A DNA stretch of 64,000 bases from Pararhodobacter sp. SW119. GTDB lineage: Bacteria > Pseudomonadota > Alphaproteobacteria > Rhodobacterales > Rhodobacteraceae. The position numbers were made by a program, and so were the translations under genes. A model generated the notes under the pieces. It was not told the origin of the DNA and did no database searches. It was given only the letters and a program-made list of their open reading frames with translations. The stretch covers positions 1 to 64,000 of the forward strand of contig NZ_JADDJF010000008.1 in assembly GCF_017811755.1 (NCBI RefSeq). Direction: 5' to 3'. This document shows, in pieces, positions 9,187 through 18,166 of this stretch (its first letter is position 1; the number at the start of each line of letters is the position of its first letter).

Positions 9187-10977
9187 ATGCGCATTCTCGT
9201 CTTCAACGCCGGCAGCTCGAGCCTGAAGTTTGGTGTTTTCGAGACCGGCGCGGACACTCAGCACCTGTTCAAGGGCAGCTTCGAGCGGTTCCGCGATGGC
9301 GGTTGCGCCTTTCGTTTTACCCAGGGCACGGATACCGAGGAGGGCACGGCGCCCCACGGCGATCTGACCGCCGCGATCGCGGCGGTGCCCGGTGTCCTGA
9401 CCGCGCACGGGCTGAACGACATCGCCGCCGTGGGCCACCGGATCGCGCATGGCGGCCCCGATTTCGCCGCGCCGACGCGCCTTGACGGCGACAGCCTGCC
9501 CCGGATCGAGGCGCTGACCCCGCTTGCGCCGCTGCACAACCCGGCCAACCTCGAAGCGGTGCGGGTTGCCATCGAAACCTGGCCCGACCTGCCGCAGGTC
9601 GGGGTTTTCGACACGTCCTTTCATCTGACCAACCCCGCCCGCGCCACGACCTATGCGGTGCCCGAGGTCTGGCGGCAGGCCGGGCTGCGCCGCTACGGCT
9701 TTCACGGTACCTCGCACAAGTACGTCGCCCATCGCGCGGCCGAGGAACTGGGTCAGCCCATCACCGCGTTGCGCATCATCTCTGTTCACCTGGGCAACGG
9801 CGCCAGTGTCTGCGCGGTGAACCTGGGCCGCAGCCTGGACAGTTCGATGGGCCTCACGCCGCTGGAAGGGCTGGTCATGGGCACGCGGTCGGGCGATCTG
9901 GATCCGGGGGCCTACGGATTCCTGTCGCGCCAGCTGGGGCTGAGCATGGCGGATATCGAGGCCGCGCTTTACAGCGACAGCGGCTTGAAGGGCCTGACCG
10001 GATCTTCCGACATGCGCGATGTCGAGGATCGCGCCGCGGCGGGCGATGCGGCCGCGCAACAAGCCATCAACCTCTATGCCTACCGCGCGCGCAAGTATAT
10101 CGGCGCCTACGCGGCGGCGATGGGCGGGGTGGATGCCGTCGTCTTTACCGGCGGTATCGGAGAGAACTCGCCCTCCATGCGCCGGCGCATCTGCGATGGG
10201 TTGGAATTCATGGGCCTGCGCCTGGACCACGACCGAAACGCCGCACCGGACCTGTCTGACCGCGCAGCACCGCAGATCCAGTCCTACGGCGCGCGGGTTG
10301 CCGTCATCGTCACCGAAACCGCCGAGCAGTTGCAGATCGCGCGCGAGGTCGCGGCGCATCTCGCCCGGCCCAAGCCCGAGGCCCGCCCGATCCCCGTCGC
10401 CGTTTCCGGCCGCCACGTCCATCTGTCAGCCAAGGCGGTGGAGGCGCTGTTCGGCAAGGGTTACCGGCTGACCGAAGGCAAGCCCCTGCGCCAGCCGGGC
10501 AACTGGGCCGCCGAAGAACGCGTCACGCTCGAGGGGCCAAAGGGCCGGCTGGAACGCGTCGCGATCCTGGGGCCCCTGCGCAAACGCACGCAGATCGAGG
10601 TGTCGCGCACCGACAGTTTCGCGCTGGGGATCGACGCGCCGGTGCGCGACTCGGGCTCGCTTGACGGCACACCGACGGTGCGGCTGATCGGACCGGCGGG
10701 GCATCTGGACACCGATGGGCTGATCGTCGCGGCGCGTCACATCCACGCCAACCCCGAGGACGCCGCGGCGCTGGGGGTCGAGGACGGGGAACTGGTCGAT
10801 GTTCGCATCTCGAACGGCGTGCGCGATCTGGTCTTCGACCGCACGCTGATCCGCGTCCAGCCCGGCGCCTTCACCGAGATGCACATCGACACCGACGAAG
10901 CCAATGCCGCAGGTCTGGGGGCGGGGGGTGCCGGCGATCTGGTTCCCCAGTCCGCGACGCTGCGCACAGCGGACTGA
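9187..10977 (+). CDS. Acetate kinase fused to PduL-type phosphotransacylase
   Basis: A 596-residue protein made of two complete enzymes. Residues 1-399 are an acetate/propionate kinase: NAGSSSLKF near the start, the FHGTSHKYV motif, [17 protein letters not shown] and FTGGIGENS. Residues 400-596 are a PduL-family phosphate acyltransferase: GRHVHLS with His410 and His412, ARHIHAN with His518 and His520, and [12 protein letters not shown] with His566, matching the zinc ligands of PduL. Together they would interconvert acetyl- or propionyl-CoA and the free acid through the acyl phosphate, with ATP made or used. An AAGGGG site precedes the ATG at 9187; a GTG at 9157 is in frame but lacks one. The reading frame is uninterrupted across the junction. 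Confidence 0.93.
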   Translation: MRILVFNAGSSSLKFGVFETGADTQHLFKGSFERFRDGGCAFRFTQGTDTEEGTAPHGDLTAAIAAVPGVLTAHGLNDIAAVGHRIAHGGPDFAAPTRLDGDSLPRIEALTPLAPLHNPANLEAVRVAIETWPDLPQVGVFDTSFHLTNPARATTYAVPEVWRQAGLRRYGFHGTSHKYVAHRAAEELGQPITALRIISVHLGNGASVCAVNLGRSLDSSMGLTPLEGLVMGTRSGDLDPGAYGFLSRQLGLSMADIEAALYSDSGLKGLTGSSDMRDVEDRAAAGDAAAQQAINLYAYRARKYIGAYAAAMGGVDAVVFTGGIGENSPSMRRRICDGLEFMGLRLDHDRNAAPDLSDRAAPQIQSYGARVAVIVTETAEQLQIAREVAAHLARPKPEARPIPVAVSGRHVHLSAKAVEALFGKGYRLTEGKPLRQPGNWAAEERVTLEGPKGRLERVAILGPLRKRTQIEVSRTDSFALGIDAPVRDSGSLDGTPTVRLIGPAGHLDTDGLIVAARHIHANPEDAAALGVEDGELVDVRISNGVRDLVFDRTLIRVQPGAFTEMHIDTDEANAAGLGAGGAGDLVPQSATLRTAD

Positions 10978-11041
10978 CCGGCCCGGCTTGCAATGCCGCG
11001 GCTTTCTGGCTAGGCCACACCGCGCAGGCGGGAGTGGTTCG

Positions 11042-12112
11042 ATGGACGGTATCGCGGAACTGAGAGCGAAGTATCTGGCCGAGGTGGGCGCCGCCGCCGA
11101 CCCCGACGCGCTGGAGGCCGTGCGACTGACCGCCCTCGGCAAGAAAGGCGAGATCGCGCTCAAGCTGCGCGAACTCGGCCGCATGGACCCCGAGGAACGG
11201 AAGACCGCGGGCCCCGCGCTGAACCGCCTGAAGGACGAGATCGACGCCGCGTTGCGCGCCCGGAAGGCCGCGCTGGAGGACGCCGCTCTGGATGAACGGC
11301 TCAAGGGCGAATGGCTCGACGTGACGCTGCCGCCGCGCCCGCGCCCGCGTGGCACGATCCATCCGGTCAGCCAGGTGACCGAGGAATGCGCCGCGATCTT
11401 CGCCGACATGGGTTTCCGCGTCGCCGAGGGGCCGCAGGTCGAGACCGACTGGATGAACTTCGATGCGCTCAACATCGCGCCCGAGCATCCCGCGCGGCAG
11501 GAACACGACACCTTCTTCATGCACCGCGATCCGGGCGACGACCGCCCGCCGCATGTGCTGCGCACGCATACCTCGCCGGTCCAGATCCGCGCGATGCAGA
11601 CGCAGGGCGCGCCGATCCGGGTGATCGCGCCGGGTCGCGTCTACCGGATGGACATGGACCAGACCCACACCCCGATGTTCCACCAGATCGAGGGGTTGGC
11701 GATCGACCGCGACATCACGATGGCAAACCTGAAATGGTGCCTGGAGGAGTTCTTCTCGGCCTATTTCGGCACCAAGGTCCGCACCCGCTTCCGCGCCTCG
11801 CATTTCCCCTTCACCGAACCCTCGGCCGAGGTCGACATCCAGTGCTCCTGGATCGGCGGGCAGCTGAAGGTCGGCGAGGGCGACGGCTGGATGGAGGTGC
11901 TGGGCTCGGGCATGGTGCACCCGCATGTTTTGCGCTCGGCGGGCGTGGACCCCGACCAGTGGCAGGGCTTTGCCTTCGGCATGGGGATCGACCGGATGGC
12001 GATGCTGAAATACGGCATCCCCGACCTGCGCGCCTTCTTCGAATCCGACCTGCGCTGGCTGCGCAACTACGGGTTCTCGGCGCTGGAGATGCCGAGCCTG
12101 CACGCGGGCTGA
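11042..12112 (+). CDS. pheS: Phenylalanyl-tRNA synthetase alpha subunit
   Basis: Catalytic alpha subunit of the alpha2-beta2 phenylalanyl-tRNA synthetase, 356 residues. The N-terminal coiled coil covers about residues 1-90. Class II motifs follow: motif 2 around [21 protein letters not shown] and motif 3 around [22 protein letters not shown]. The start has GGGAG upstream. The beta subunit gene pheT is not next to it, and rpmI-rplT, which precede pheS in many bacteria, are also absent. The gene ends in a gap holding two copies of the window's repeated element. Confidence 0.96.
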   Translation: MDGIAELRAKYLAEVGAAADPDALEAVRLTALGKKGEIALKLRELGRMDPEERKTAGPALNRLKDEIDAALRARKAALEDAALDERLKGEWLDVTLPPRPRPRGTIHPVSQVTEECAAIFADMGFRVAEGPQVETDWMNFDALNIAPEHPARQEHDTFFMHRDPGDDRPPHVLRTHTSPVQIRAMQTQGAPIRVIAPGRVYRMDMDQTHTPMFHQIEGLAIDRDITMANLKWCLEEFFSAYFGTKVRTRFRASHFPFTEPSAEVDIQCSWIGGQLKVGEGDGWMEVLGSGMVHPHVLRSAGVDPDQWQGFAFGMGIDRMAMLKYGIPDLRAFFESDLRWLRNYGFSALEMPSLHAG

Positions 12113-12122
12113 CCGCGGCAAG

Positions 12123-12195
12123 GCGTCCGCGCGCGGACGCTTCCGCAAGTCATTGATTTCGTTAATCTAAACGGCCTCGTTAACCGCAATGAAAC
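12123..12195 (+). repeat. Tail-to-tail palindrome element, copy B
   Basis: Plus-strand copy starting 11 bases after the pheS stop. An 18-bp perfect palindrome GCGTCCGCGCGCGGACGC (12123-12140, centre 12131.5) is followed by CAAGTCATTG starting at 12146 (14.5 bp from centre) and TTAACCGCAATGAAAC starting at 12180 (48.5 bp). The arm sequence is unlike copies A and D, but the spacing is identical. Confidence 0.88.
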
Positions 12196-12238
12196 TTTCG
12201 GAACCGGGTTGCGGGCGAAAGTTTCATTGCGGTTAACG
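12178..12238. repeat. 23-bp perfect inverted repeat formed by facing boxes of copies B and C
   Basis: The boxes of copies B and C face each other and extend into a perfect 23-bp inverted repeat, 12178-12200 and 12216-12238, separated by 15 bases. Each arm runs from CGTTAACC to ACTTTCG. The pair sits in the centre of the pheS/hydrolase gap and could form a large hairpin in either transcript. Confidence 0.88.
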
Positions 12239-12293
12239 CGAGTTCTTTCAGCTACGTTTTCAACTACTTGAAAGAGTGTGCACGCGTGCACAC
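12221..12293 (-). repeat. Tail-to-tail palindrome element, copy C
   Basis: Minus-strand copy. The 18-bp palindrome GTGTGCACGCGTGCACAC (12276-12293, centre 12284.5) lies 17 bases after the stop of the alpha/beta hydrolase. On the minus strand CAAGTAGTTG begins at 12270 (14.5 bp) and TTAACCGCAATGAAAC at 12236 (48.5 bp). Confidence 0.88.
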
Positions 12294-12310
12294 CCTGGCT
12301 TCCGGGAACG

Positions 12311-13057
12311 TCAGAGGCCAAGCTCCTCGAGCGTCCTGGCGAGGAGTGTTAGGCAGGCCTCGTCCGAGAAACGGTGATCGGCGCCCTTGACCAGGGTCAG
12401 CCGCAGGTCGGGGCTTTCGGCGTGCTCGAACAGCCGCAGCGCGACCGCGACCGGCACATCGGTATCGGCCGAGCCCTGCAACAGCCGCACCGGGAAGGGC
12501 AGCGACGGCGAGGCGCGCAGCACCAAGTGGTCGCGTCCATCCTCGATCAGGCGGCGGGTGATGACATAGGGCTCCTCCGAGTAGTCCGAGGGCATCGCGA
12601 TCCGACCGGACTTCAGGATTTCGTCGCGCTGCGCCGCGCTGAATTCGGCCCACATGCCGTCTTCGGTGAAATCGGGGGCGGCGGCGATCCCGACCAGTCC
12701 GGCGACGCGGCCGGGCAGGGCGGTCGCCACCCGAAGCGCGATCCATCCGCCCATCGAAGATCCGACCAGCACCTGCGGCCCCTCGGTCAGCGCGTCGATC
12801 GCGGCGATCGCATCCTCGACCCAGTCGCCGATGCAGCCGTCCAGGAAGTCGCCGGAACTGGCCCCGTGCCCGGAATAGTCGAGCCGCAGGAACGCCCGCC
12901 CCCGCGCCCGCGCCCAGTCTTCCAGAAAGACCGCCTTGGTTCCGGTCATGTCCGACCGGAACCCGCCCAGGAAGACCACGCCCGGTTGCGCCCCCTCGGT
13001 GCGGTGATGGGCGATGCGCCGGCCCTGCGGCGTGTCCAGAAACTGCGGCGCGCTCAT
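12311..13057 (-). CDS. Alpha/beta hydrolase (serine esterase-like)
   Basis: Soluble alpha/beta hydrolase of 248 residues. The nucleophile elbow is GSSMGG at residues 99-104 with Ser101. The acid is likely the Asp in GSADTDVPV and the His that in GADHRFS, so the catalytic triad is complete. The pattern LRLDYSGHGASSGDF is typical of the ABHD10/prolyl-oligopeptidase-like esterase group. There is no signal peptide. The start codon overlaps the stop of the upstream MFS gene by four bases (ATGA), so the two are translationally coupled, which suggests that the hydrolase acts on something the transporter moves. The substrate is unknown. Confidence 0.85.
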   Translation of the reverse strand: MSAPQFLDTPQGRRIAHHRTEGAQPGVVFLGGFRSDMTGTKAVFLEDWARARGRAFLRLDYSGHGASSGDFLDGCIGDWVEDAIAAIDALTEGPQVLVGSSMGGWIALRVATALPGRVAGLVGIAAAPDFTEDGMWAEFSAAQRDEILKSGRIAMPSDYSEEPYVITRRLIEDGRDHLVLRASPSLPFPVRLLQGSADTDVPVAVALRLFEHAESPDLRLTLVKGADHRFSDEACLTLLARTLEELGL

Positions 13058-14322
13058 GTCTTTCCTCCGGTCTCGTCCAGGCCCCAGGCCACCCAGGACC
13101 CAGCGATGGCCATACCAGCGAAGACCGTCAACGTCACCCCGGCGCCGGCAAGAGAGGCGAGCGCGCCAAAGACGCCCGCCCCCATCAACGCCACCCCGAT
13201 GATCGTGTTCGACAGCGCCGTGTAGGCGGCGCGCTTGTCCTCCGCTGCCATGTCGACCAGATGCGTCTTGCGGCCGACCCGTACCCCCTGATGCGCGACC
13301 ATCAGGGCAAAGAGCGCGACCGGCAGCGCCCCTTCCAGGCCGAGCGTCGCCAGCCCCACCGCCAGCACCATGCCGAGCGCCCCGGCGATCCCGGTAAAAA
13401 CCAGAACGAGGCGTGAGGAACGATCCGACATCCGCCCCCAGACATAACCCGAGACCAGCGCCGCCAGGGCCGAAGCCAGCAGCATCGCGCCAAGGCTATC
13501 GAGGGTCCCTTGCGTCGCGCCCGAAGCGAGCAGCACCAGGTAGGGGGGTGCCAGCGCCGTGGCGGTCAGAAGGCCACGTGCCAGGATCAGGCGCGACAGT
13601 TGCGGATCTTCGCGCAGGTACCCAAAGAGGTCCAGCATCGCGCGCAGGCTGAACTCGGCGTCCTCGGGTTCGGTGCGGTCCTCCTCCAAACGGGCAAAGA
13701 CGACGGCGGCGGCCAGAAAGGCTGCGCCCGCCACGACCAGCGCACCGATGACCAGCGCGAAGCGGTCGACCCAGCCCGTCATCAGCAGGAGCGCGAAGAC
13801 CAGCACCGCGGCCGCCGAAATCGACCCGGCAAGCCCCGTCGCCGTTCCCCGCCGGCCCTTGCCGAGGGTGCGGCCGAGGATGTCCTTGTAGCTGACAGAG
13901 GCGAACGCGCGCGCAAGTGCCAGCATCAGCAGCGCCAGCAACACCGCGATCCCGGCCAGCGTCCCCGACAGCGTGACACCCGCCGCTGCCATCGCCAGCA
14001 GCGCCACGCCCTGCACCGCCGCCGCCCCGGCCCAGACCCACTTGCGCCGGGCCAGCCGCCGGACATGGGGCGCGACCAGCATCTGCGGCAAGAGCGAGCC
14101 CGCTTCGCGCACCGGCACCAGCAGGCCGACCAGCGCCGACGGCGCCCCCAGCGCGGTCATCAACCAGCTGAGCACCAGCTTCACGTCGGCCAGCCCGTCC
14201 GCCGTCTTGGTCAGCCCCAGCGCCGCGACGTGACGCAGGAAGTTCGGCGGCTCCGCCCGGCTGTCGGGTTCCGCGCCGGTCAGCCGGGTGAAGATCGCCT
14301 CCTTGGGCGGGGTGTCTGGCAT
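13054..14322 (-). CDS. MFS transporter
   Basis: Integral membrane protein of 422 residues with about twelve predicted helices and a short cytoplasmic N-terminus. Typical segments are LSWLMTALGAPSALVGLLVPV, a basic loop RRLARRKWVW between early helices, and a long central loop with the acidic LEEDRTEPEDAE. The layout fits the major facilitator superfamily. The substrate cannot be read from sequence. It overlaps the downstream hydrolase by four bases. The promoter should lie in the 191-base gap to neuB, which is transcribed divergently. Confidence 0.82.
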   Translation of the reverse strand: MPDTPPKEAIFTRLTGAEPDSRAEPPNFLRHVAALGLTKTADGLADVKLVLSWLMTALGAPSALVGLLVPVREAGSLLPQMLVAPHVRRLARRKWVWAGAAAVQGVALLAMAAAGVTLSGTLAGIAVLLALLMLALARAFASVSYKDILGRTLGKGRRGTATGLAGSISAAAVLVFALLLMTGWVDRFALVIGALVVAGAAFLAAAVVFARLEEDRTEPEDAEFSLRAMLDLFGYLREDPQLSRLILARGLLTATALAPPYLVLLASGATQGTLDSLGAMLLASALAALVSGYVWGRMSDRSSRLVLVFTGIAGALGMVLAVGLATLGLEGALPVALFALMVAHQGVRVGRKTHLVDMAAEDKRAAYTALSNTIIGVALMGAGVFGALASLAGAGVTLTVFAGMAIAGSWVAWGLDETGGKT

Positions 14323-14513
14323 CCGGGGTCCTCCTGCAACGCGGCTGGCGTAGAGGTTAGAACGGAGGCGCGCGCTTTCAAAGACGCGCTGAGTCCCGGC
14401 CAGCTTGCGCTTGACCTATGCGGTGGCAAGTGAGATCAGGCAGGGGGCCGATGGCCGCCGCAGCTCATCCGGCACCGCGACCGATGCCTGCCAACGACCT
14501 GTGCGAGGACCGC

Positions 14514-15554
14514 GTGGAACCTTCCCTTTCGATAGCCGGCCGCCGGATCGGCCGCGCGCATCCACCCCTGGTGATCGCCGAGATCGGGATAAACCACGGC
14601 GGCAGCCTGCAGGTCGCCAAGGAGATGGTGCGCATGGCGGCGCTGGCCGGGTGCGAGATGATCAAGCACCAGACCCACATTATCGAAGACGAGATGACGG
14701 AAGAGGGGAAGGCGATCTTTCCGCCCAATGCCGATGTCTCGATCTGGGAGGTGATGGAACGCTGCGCGCTCTCGCGCGAGGACGAGGCAGAACTGAAGCG
14801 CTACACCGAAGAACTGGGGATGATCTGGATCTCCACGCCGTTCAGCCGGGCGGCGGCGGATTTCCTGGAAGAGCTTGACGTGCCGGCCTACAAGATCGGA
14901 TCGGGCGAGGCCGACAACCTGCCGCTGATCCGCCACATCGCGCGCAAGGGCAAGCCGGTGATCATGTCGACCGGCATGCAGAGCATCGAGACGCTGGGCG
15001 AAAGTGTCGCGATCCTGGATGCGGCGGGGGTGGATTACGCGCTGCTGGAATGCACGAACCTCTATCCCTCGCCGCCCGAGATCGTGTCGCTGCGGGGGGT
15101 GAGCGAGTTGCGCGCGGCGTTTCCCCGGGCCGTGGTGGGGTTCTCGGACCACTCCATAGGGCCCGAGATGGCGCTGGCCTCGGTCGCGCTGGGGGCCGCG
15201 ATCCTGGAGCGGCACTATACCGACACGCGCTACCGGGCGGGGCCGGACATCATCAACTCGATGGACCCGGCAGAGTTGCGCTTCCTGATTGACCGGTCGC
15301 GCGAGATCTGGATCGCCGCGAACAACCCCAAGGCCCGTTCAGCGCCCGAGGAAGACGTCTACCGCTTCGCACGCGGATCGGTGGTGGCCGACGCCGACCT
15401 GCCCGCAGGACATGTCATCACCGAGGCGGACATCTGGACCCGCCGCCCCGGTTCGGGCGAGATCGCCGCGCGCGAGTTCGATAAGGTCCTCGGCCGCCGC
15501 CTCACCCGCGCGGTGACACGCAACACGCAGTTGAAGTGGAGTGATCTGGCGTGA
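14514..15554 (+). CDS. neuB: N-acetylneuraminate (sialic acid) synthase
   Basis: Condenses N-acetylmannosamine with phosphoenolpyruvate to form sialic acid. It has a TIM-barrel NeuB domain (about residues 20-260, with AEIGINHGGSLQVAKEM, KIGSGEADNLPLI, STGMQSIETL and GFSDHSIGPEMALASVALGA) and a C-terminal antifreeze-like SAF domain (about 285-346, SVVADADLPAGHVI). A GTG start at 14514 gives 346 residues, the classical NeuB length, with GAGGA just upstream; ATG codons at 14418, 14451 and 14484 are in frame but lack a good site or homologous sequence. Partners neuC (17017) and neuA (20711) lie downstream, separated by other genes. A legionaminic or pseudaminic acid role is possible in principle, but no extra enzymes for those are present. 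Confidence 0.88.
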   Translation: MEPSLSIAGRRIGRAHPPLVIAEIGINHGGSLQVAKEMVRMAALAGCEMIKHQTHIIEDEMTEEGKAIFPPNADVSIWEVMERCALSREDEAELKRYTEELGMIWISTPFSRAAADFLEELDVPAYKIGSGEADNLPLIRHIARKGKPVIMSTGMQSIETLGESVAILDAAGVDYALLECTNLYPSPPEIVSLRGVSELRAAFPRAVVGFSDHSIGPEMALASVALGAAILERHYTDTRYRAGPDIINSMDPAELRFLIDRSREIWIAANNPKARSAPEEDVYRFARGSVVADADLPAGHVITEADIWTRRPGSGEIAAREFDKVLGRRLTRAVTRNTQLKWSDLA

Positions 15555-15610
15555 TTGCCGGTGGCGGGAAGCGTGGAGGCAAAGCCTGGCGCGAGCAAGT
15601 TCCGCCCCGA

Positions 15611-15684
15611 GGCGTGCAAATTTGCACGCCTTCGCAACGCGCTGTTATTCTGACGAAATTTTCGAATTTTAACCACAGTGAAAC
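15611..15684 (+). repeat. Tail-to-tail palindrome element, copy D
   Basis: Plus-strand copy 57 bases after the neuB stop. The palindrome GGCGTGCAAATTTGCACGCC (15611-15630, centre 15620.5) is followed by CAACGCGCTG at 15635 (14.5 bp) and TTAACCACAGTGAAAC at 15669 (48.5 bp). It lies in the 311-base gap to the convergent pyruvyl transferase gene. I see nothing else in that gap. Confidence 0.88.
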
Positions 15685-15865
15685 CTTTGATCCAACCCCT
15701 TTAAGAGGTCTATAGTAGGCTTTGAAGCGATCCGGTCATTTACAGCTAGCGGATCGTGTCGACGAGGCCTGCCCTCCTCGTCAATGAGAAACAATGAGCG
15801 CGGCCACGGTTGACCGCAACGTCGGCTCGCGTCGATTTGGGTGGTTCATTGCGTTTTGGGTGGCG

Positions 15866-16882
15866 TCAGGACGTCAAGGCATCGAACATCCGCGCCGCGC
15901 CCTTCCCGGTGCGTTCGATAAATGCCGAGATGTTCGCGCGCTCGGTGTCCGAAAAGGACCAGTCTTCGTTCAGGATACGCTCGGGGGTGAGCGACTCCTG
16001 TGCGATGAGCCGACGCGGATCGAGCCGCGCGTCTTCGAAGAGGGCTTCGATCTTCCATGAGTTGGAACTCACCGCAACGAAAGGGGTGGCGGTGACCAGA
16101 TTGAAGCAGATGCCGTGAAACCGCCCGGTGATCGAGAGGCGGGCGTGGCGCAACCGTTCCAGATACTCCGCTTCGGAGTTCAGGTGGCGTGGACGCGGGA
16201 GACCGCGCTGGAGGACCGCGTGACGCAATAAGGCGACATGCCGACGTAGGGTCCGCGATAGAATGTTCCTGTAGGGGTTATGCTCGTGCAAGGCGGTCGT
16301 AAGCGGGATCAGTTCCACCGTTTCGGATCGCGCCAGGGTCTGAGCCAGCTTGGCCAGGCGCATGCTCGCCGAACTCCGTACGGAATCGCCGATCATAATC
16401 CCCCGTCGCAGTCCGGCTGGTTCAATGGCGCCGGCGCTGGTCGAGAGGTCGCCTAAGTGTTCCACATCGCGTTCGGCTTGCCGAGACATCTCCGTCGCGC
16501 TGCGCTTGTCGCGCGCGTAGAGATGTCGGAAGCGTGCCAGCATAGGCGCCCAGCTGTCCGGGTTCTCCTGGTATAGTGCGTTGATCAGGCTCAGTTCCTT
16601 GTCACGCGTCACTTCATGGGTCGCCACTTCCATCAACCAGCGCGCCCGCTTGCGCCCGTGGTGCAGCGTGCCTTCGCCATTGATGACGATGGCGTCGCAG
16701 TCTGCGAGCAGACGCAGCGCGGCGCTGTCGTTGCGCCAGTCCAGCCGTCCGTCGATCCGGCCTGCGATGACGCCACCGCGGCTGAGCAGCCCTTCTTCGA
16801 TGATCCGCATGACCCGCGCACAGCCGAAGTGATAACCTTGCAAGTTGGTGTGGTTCATCAGCACGAAATGCTTACCGGCCAT
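15866..16882 (-). CDS. Polysaccharide pyruvyl transferase family protein
   Basis: A 338-residue protein of the PS_pyruv_trans family, whose members attach pyruvate ketals to surface polysaccharides or modify them in related ways. Supporting segments are HTNLQGYHFGCARVMRIIEE at the N-terminus, DAIVINGEGTLHH, and the C-terminal RLSITGRFHGICFNL with VSSNSWKIEALFED, the family core around residues 240-285. AAGGG lies upstream of the ATG at 16882. The gene reads against its neighbours neuB and neuC in the acidic-sugar cluster, which supports a role in decorating the same cell-surface glycan. The sugar acceptor is unknown. Confidence 0.83.
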   Translation of the reverse strand: MAGKHFVLMNHTNLQGYHFGCARVMRIIEEGLLSRGGVIAGRIDGRLDWRNDSAALRLLADCDAIVINGEGTLHHGRKRARWLMEVATHEVTRDKELSLINALYQENPDSWAPMLARFRHLYARDKRSATEMSRQAERDVEHLGDLSTSAGAIEPAGLRRGIMIGDSVRSSASMRLAKLAQTLARSETVELIPLTTALHEHNPYRNILSRTLRRHVALLRHAVLQRGLPRPRHLNSEAEYLERLRHARLSITGRFHGICFNLVTATPFVAVSSNSWKIEALFEDARLDPRRLIAQESLTPERILNEDWSFSDTERANISAFIERTGKGAARMFDALTS

Positions 16883-17016
16883 GCTCCGATCCCTTCCGAT
16901 CGCCTGCTCGACCTGCGGCTTATTCGATACGGTTCCAGACGAAAAGCCTCGAGTGTGCTCCGTGGCGCATGGCGTCGAGTGTTGCCCATCCTTCGGAAAT
17001 CGTGGATGACCGACGC

Positions 17017-18138
17017 ATGGGACGCCATCTCCTTTTCCTGACCGGCACACGCGCCGATTTCGGCAAGCTTGAACCGCTTGCCGCGGCGGCGCGGGATGCG
17101 GGGCATTCGGTGACGTTCTTCGTCACCGGGATGCACATGATGGAACGCTACGGGCTGACCAAGCTCGAGGTGCAGCGGATGGCCGGCGTGCGGGTGCACG
17201 AGTTTCTCAACCAGCGGCCGGGCGATGGGCAGGACCTGGTGCTGGCGAAGACCGTCGTCGGGCTGTCGGATTTCGTGACCGAGGACCGGCCCGACCTGAT
17301 CGTGCTGCACGGCGACCGGATCGAGGCGCTGGCCGCGGCGCTGGTGGCCGCGACGAACGGCATCCCTTCGGCGCATGTCGAGGGGGGCGAGGTCTCGGGC
17401 ACGATCGACGAGATGTTCCGGCACTGCAACACCAAGCTTGCGACGCATCACTTCGTTTCCTCCGAAGCGGCAGCGCGGCGGGTCATGGCGATGGGAGAAC
17501 CGCGCGCCTCGATCCACGCGATCGGCAGCCCGGAGCTGGATTTCCACGCCGGGTCGTCGGGTGTGACGCTGGATCAGGTCCGCGCGCGCTACGATATCGG
17601 TTTTCAGGACTACGGGATCGCGGTCTTTCACCCGGTGACCAGCGAGCAGGCGACGATCGGAGCGCAGGCGCGCGCGCTCTTCGGCGCGCTCGACGCTTCC
17701 GGGCGGGCCTTCGTAATCATTGCGCCGAACAACGACCCGGGATCGGAGCAGATCTTCGCCGTCCTCGACGGGTTGCCGAAAGCGCGGTTCCGCGCAATCC
17801 CGTCGATGCGGTTCGCGCATTTCTCGGAACTGATGAAGAACGCGGCCTGCATGGTCGGCAATTCCAGCGCCGGCGTGCGCGAGGCGCCGTTTCTGGGCAT
17901 CCCCTCGCTCGATGTCGGCACGCGGCAGACGAACCGGTCGCAGGCGGGGTCGGTCACCGCCTGCGCGGCCGCCGACACCGCGGCGATCGCGGATTTCCTG
18001 GAGCGCGAATGGGGCCGGCGCCACGCCGGCGACAAGGGATTCGGTGAAGGGCGCGCGGCGGATCGTTTCGTGCAGGTGCTGGCCGATCCCGGTTTCTGGT
18101 CCCGCGGGCTGCAAAAGGTGTTTCACGACATTGGCTGA
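17017..18138 (+). CDS. neuC: UDP-N-acetylglucosamine 2-epimerase (hydrolysing)
   Basis: Converts UDP-GlcNAc to ManNAc and UDP, the first step of bacterial sialic acid synthesis. It has 373 residues with a GT-B fold. Diagnostic segments are FLTGTRADFGKLEPL at the N-terminus, VLHGDRIEALAAAL, AHVEGGEVSGTIDE and GNSSAGVREAPFLGIPSLDVG. The hydrolysing type is inferred from similarity to NeuC proteins and from neuB and neuA in the same cluster. The start at 17017 begins the conserved region; its ribosome-binding site is weak. The next gene begins immediately after, so neuC heads a three-gene plus-strand run. Confidence 0.92.
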   Translation: MGRHLLFLTGTRADFGKLEPLAAAARDAGHSVTFFVTGMHMMERYGLTKLEVQRMAGVRVHEFLNQRPGDGQDLVLAKTVVGLSDFVTEDRPDLIVLHGDRIEALAAALVAATNGIPSAHVEGGEVSGTIDEMFRHCNTKLATHHFVSSEAAARRVMAMGEPRASIHAIGSPELDFHAGSSGVTLDQVRARYDIGFQDYGIAVFHPVTSEQATIGAQARALFGALDASGRAFVIIAPNNDPGSEQIFAVLDGLPKARFRAIPSMRFAHFSELMKNAACMVGNSSAGVREAPFLGIPSLDVGTRQTNRSQAGSVTACAAADTAAIADFLEREWGRRHAGDKGFGEGRAADRFVQVLADPGFWSRGLQKVFHDIG

Positions 18139-18166
18139 GCCCCCGACCGACGCGCGCCGCGGTGCG

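Noticed and set aside
7936-10422. 828-codon minus-strand frame opposite the fatty acid transporter, pdeM and the acetate kinase
   Set aside because: It crosses three well-supported plus-strand genes and shows only shadow composition.
15611-15684. Tail-to-tail elements as IS remnants or transposon ends
   Set aside because: No transposase remnants, no target duplications visible, and the copies always keep the same place relative to stop codons.
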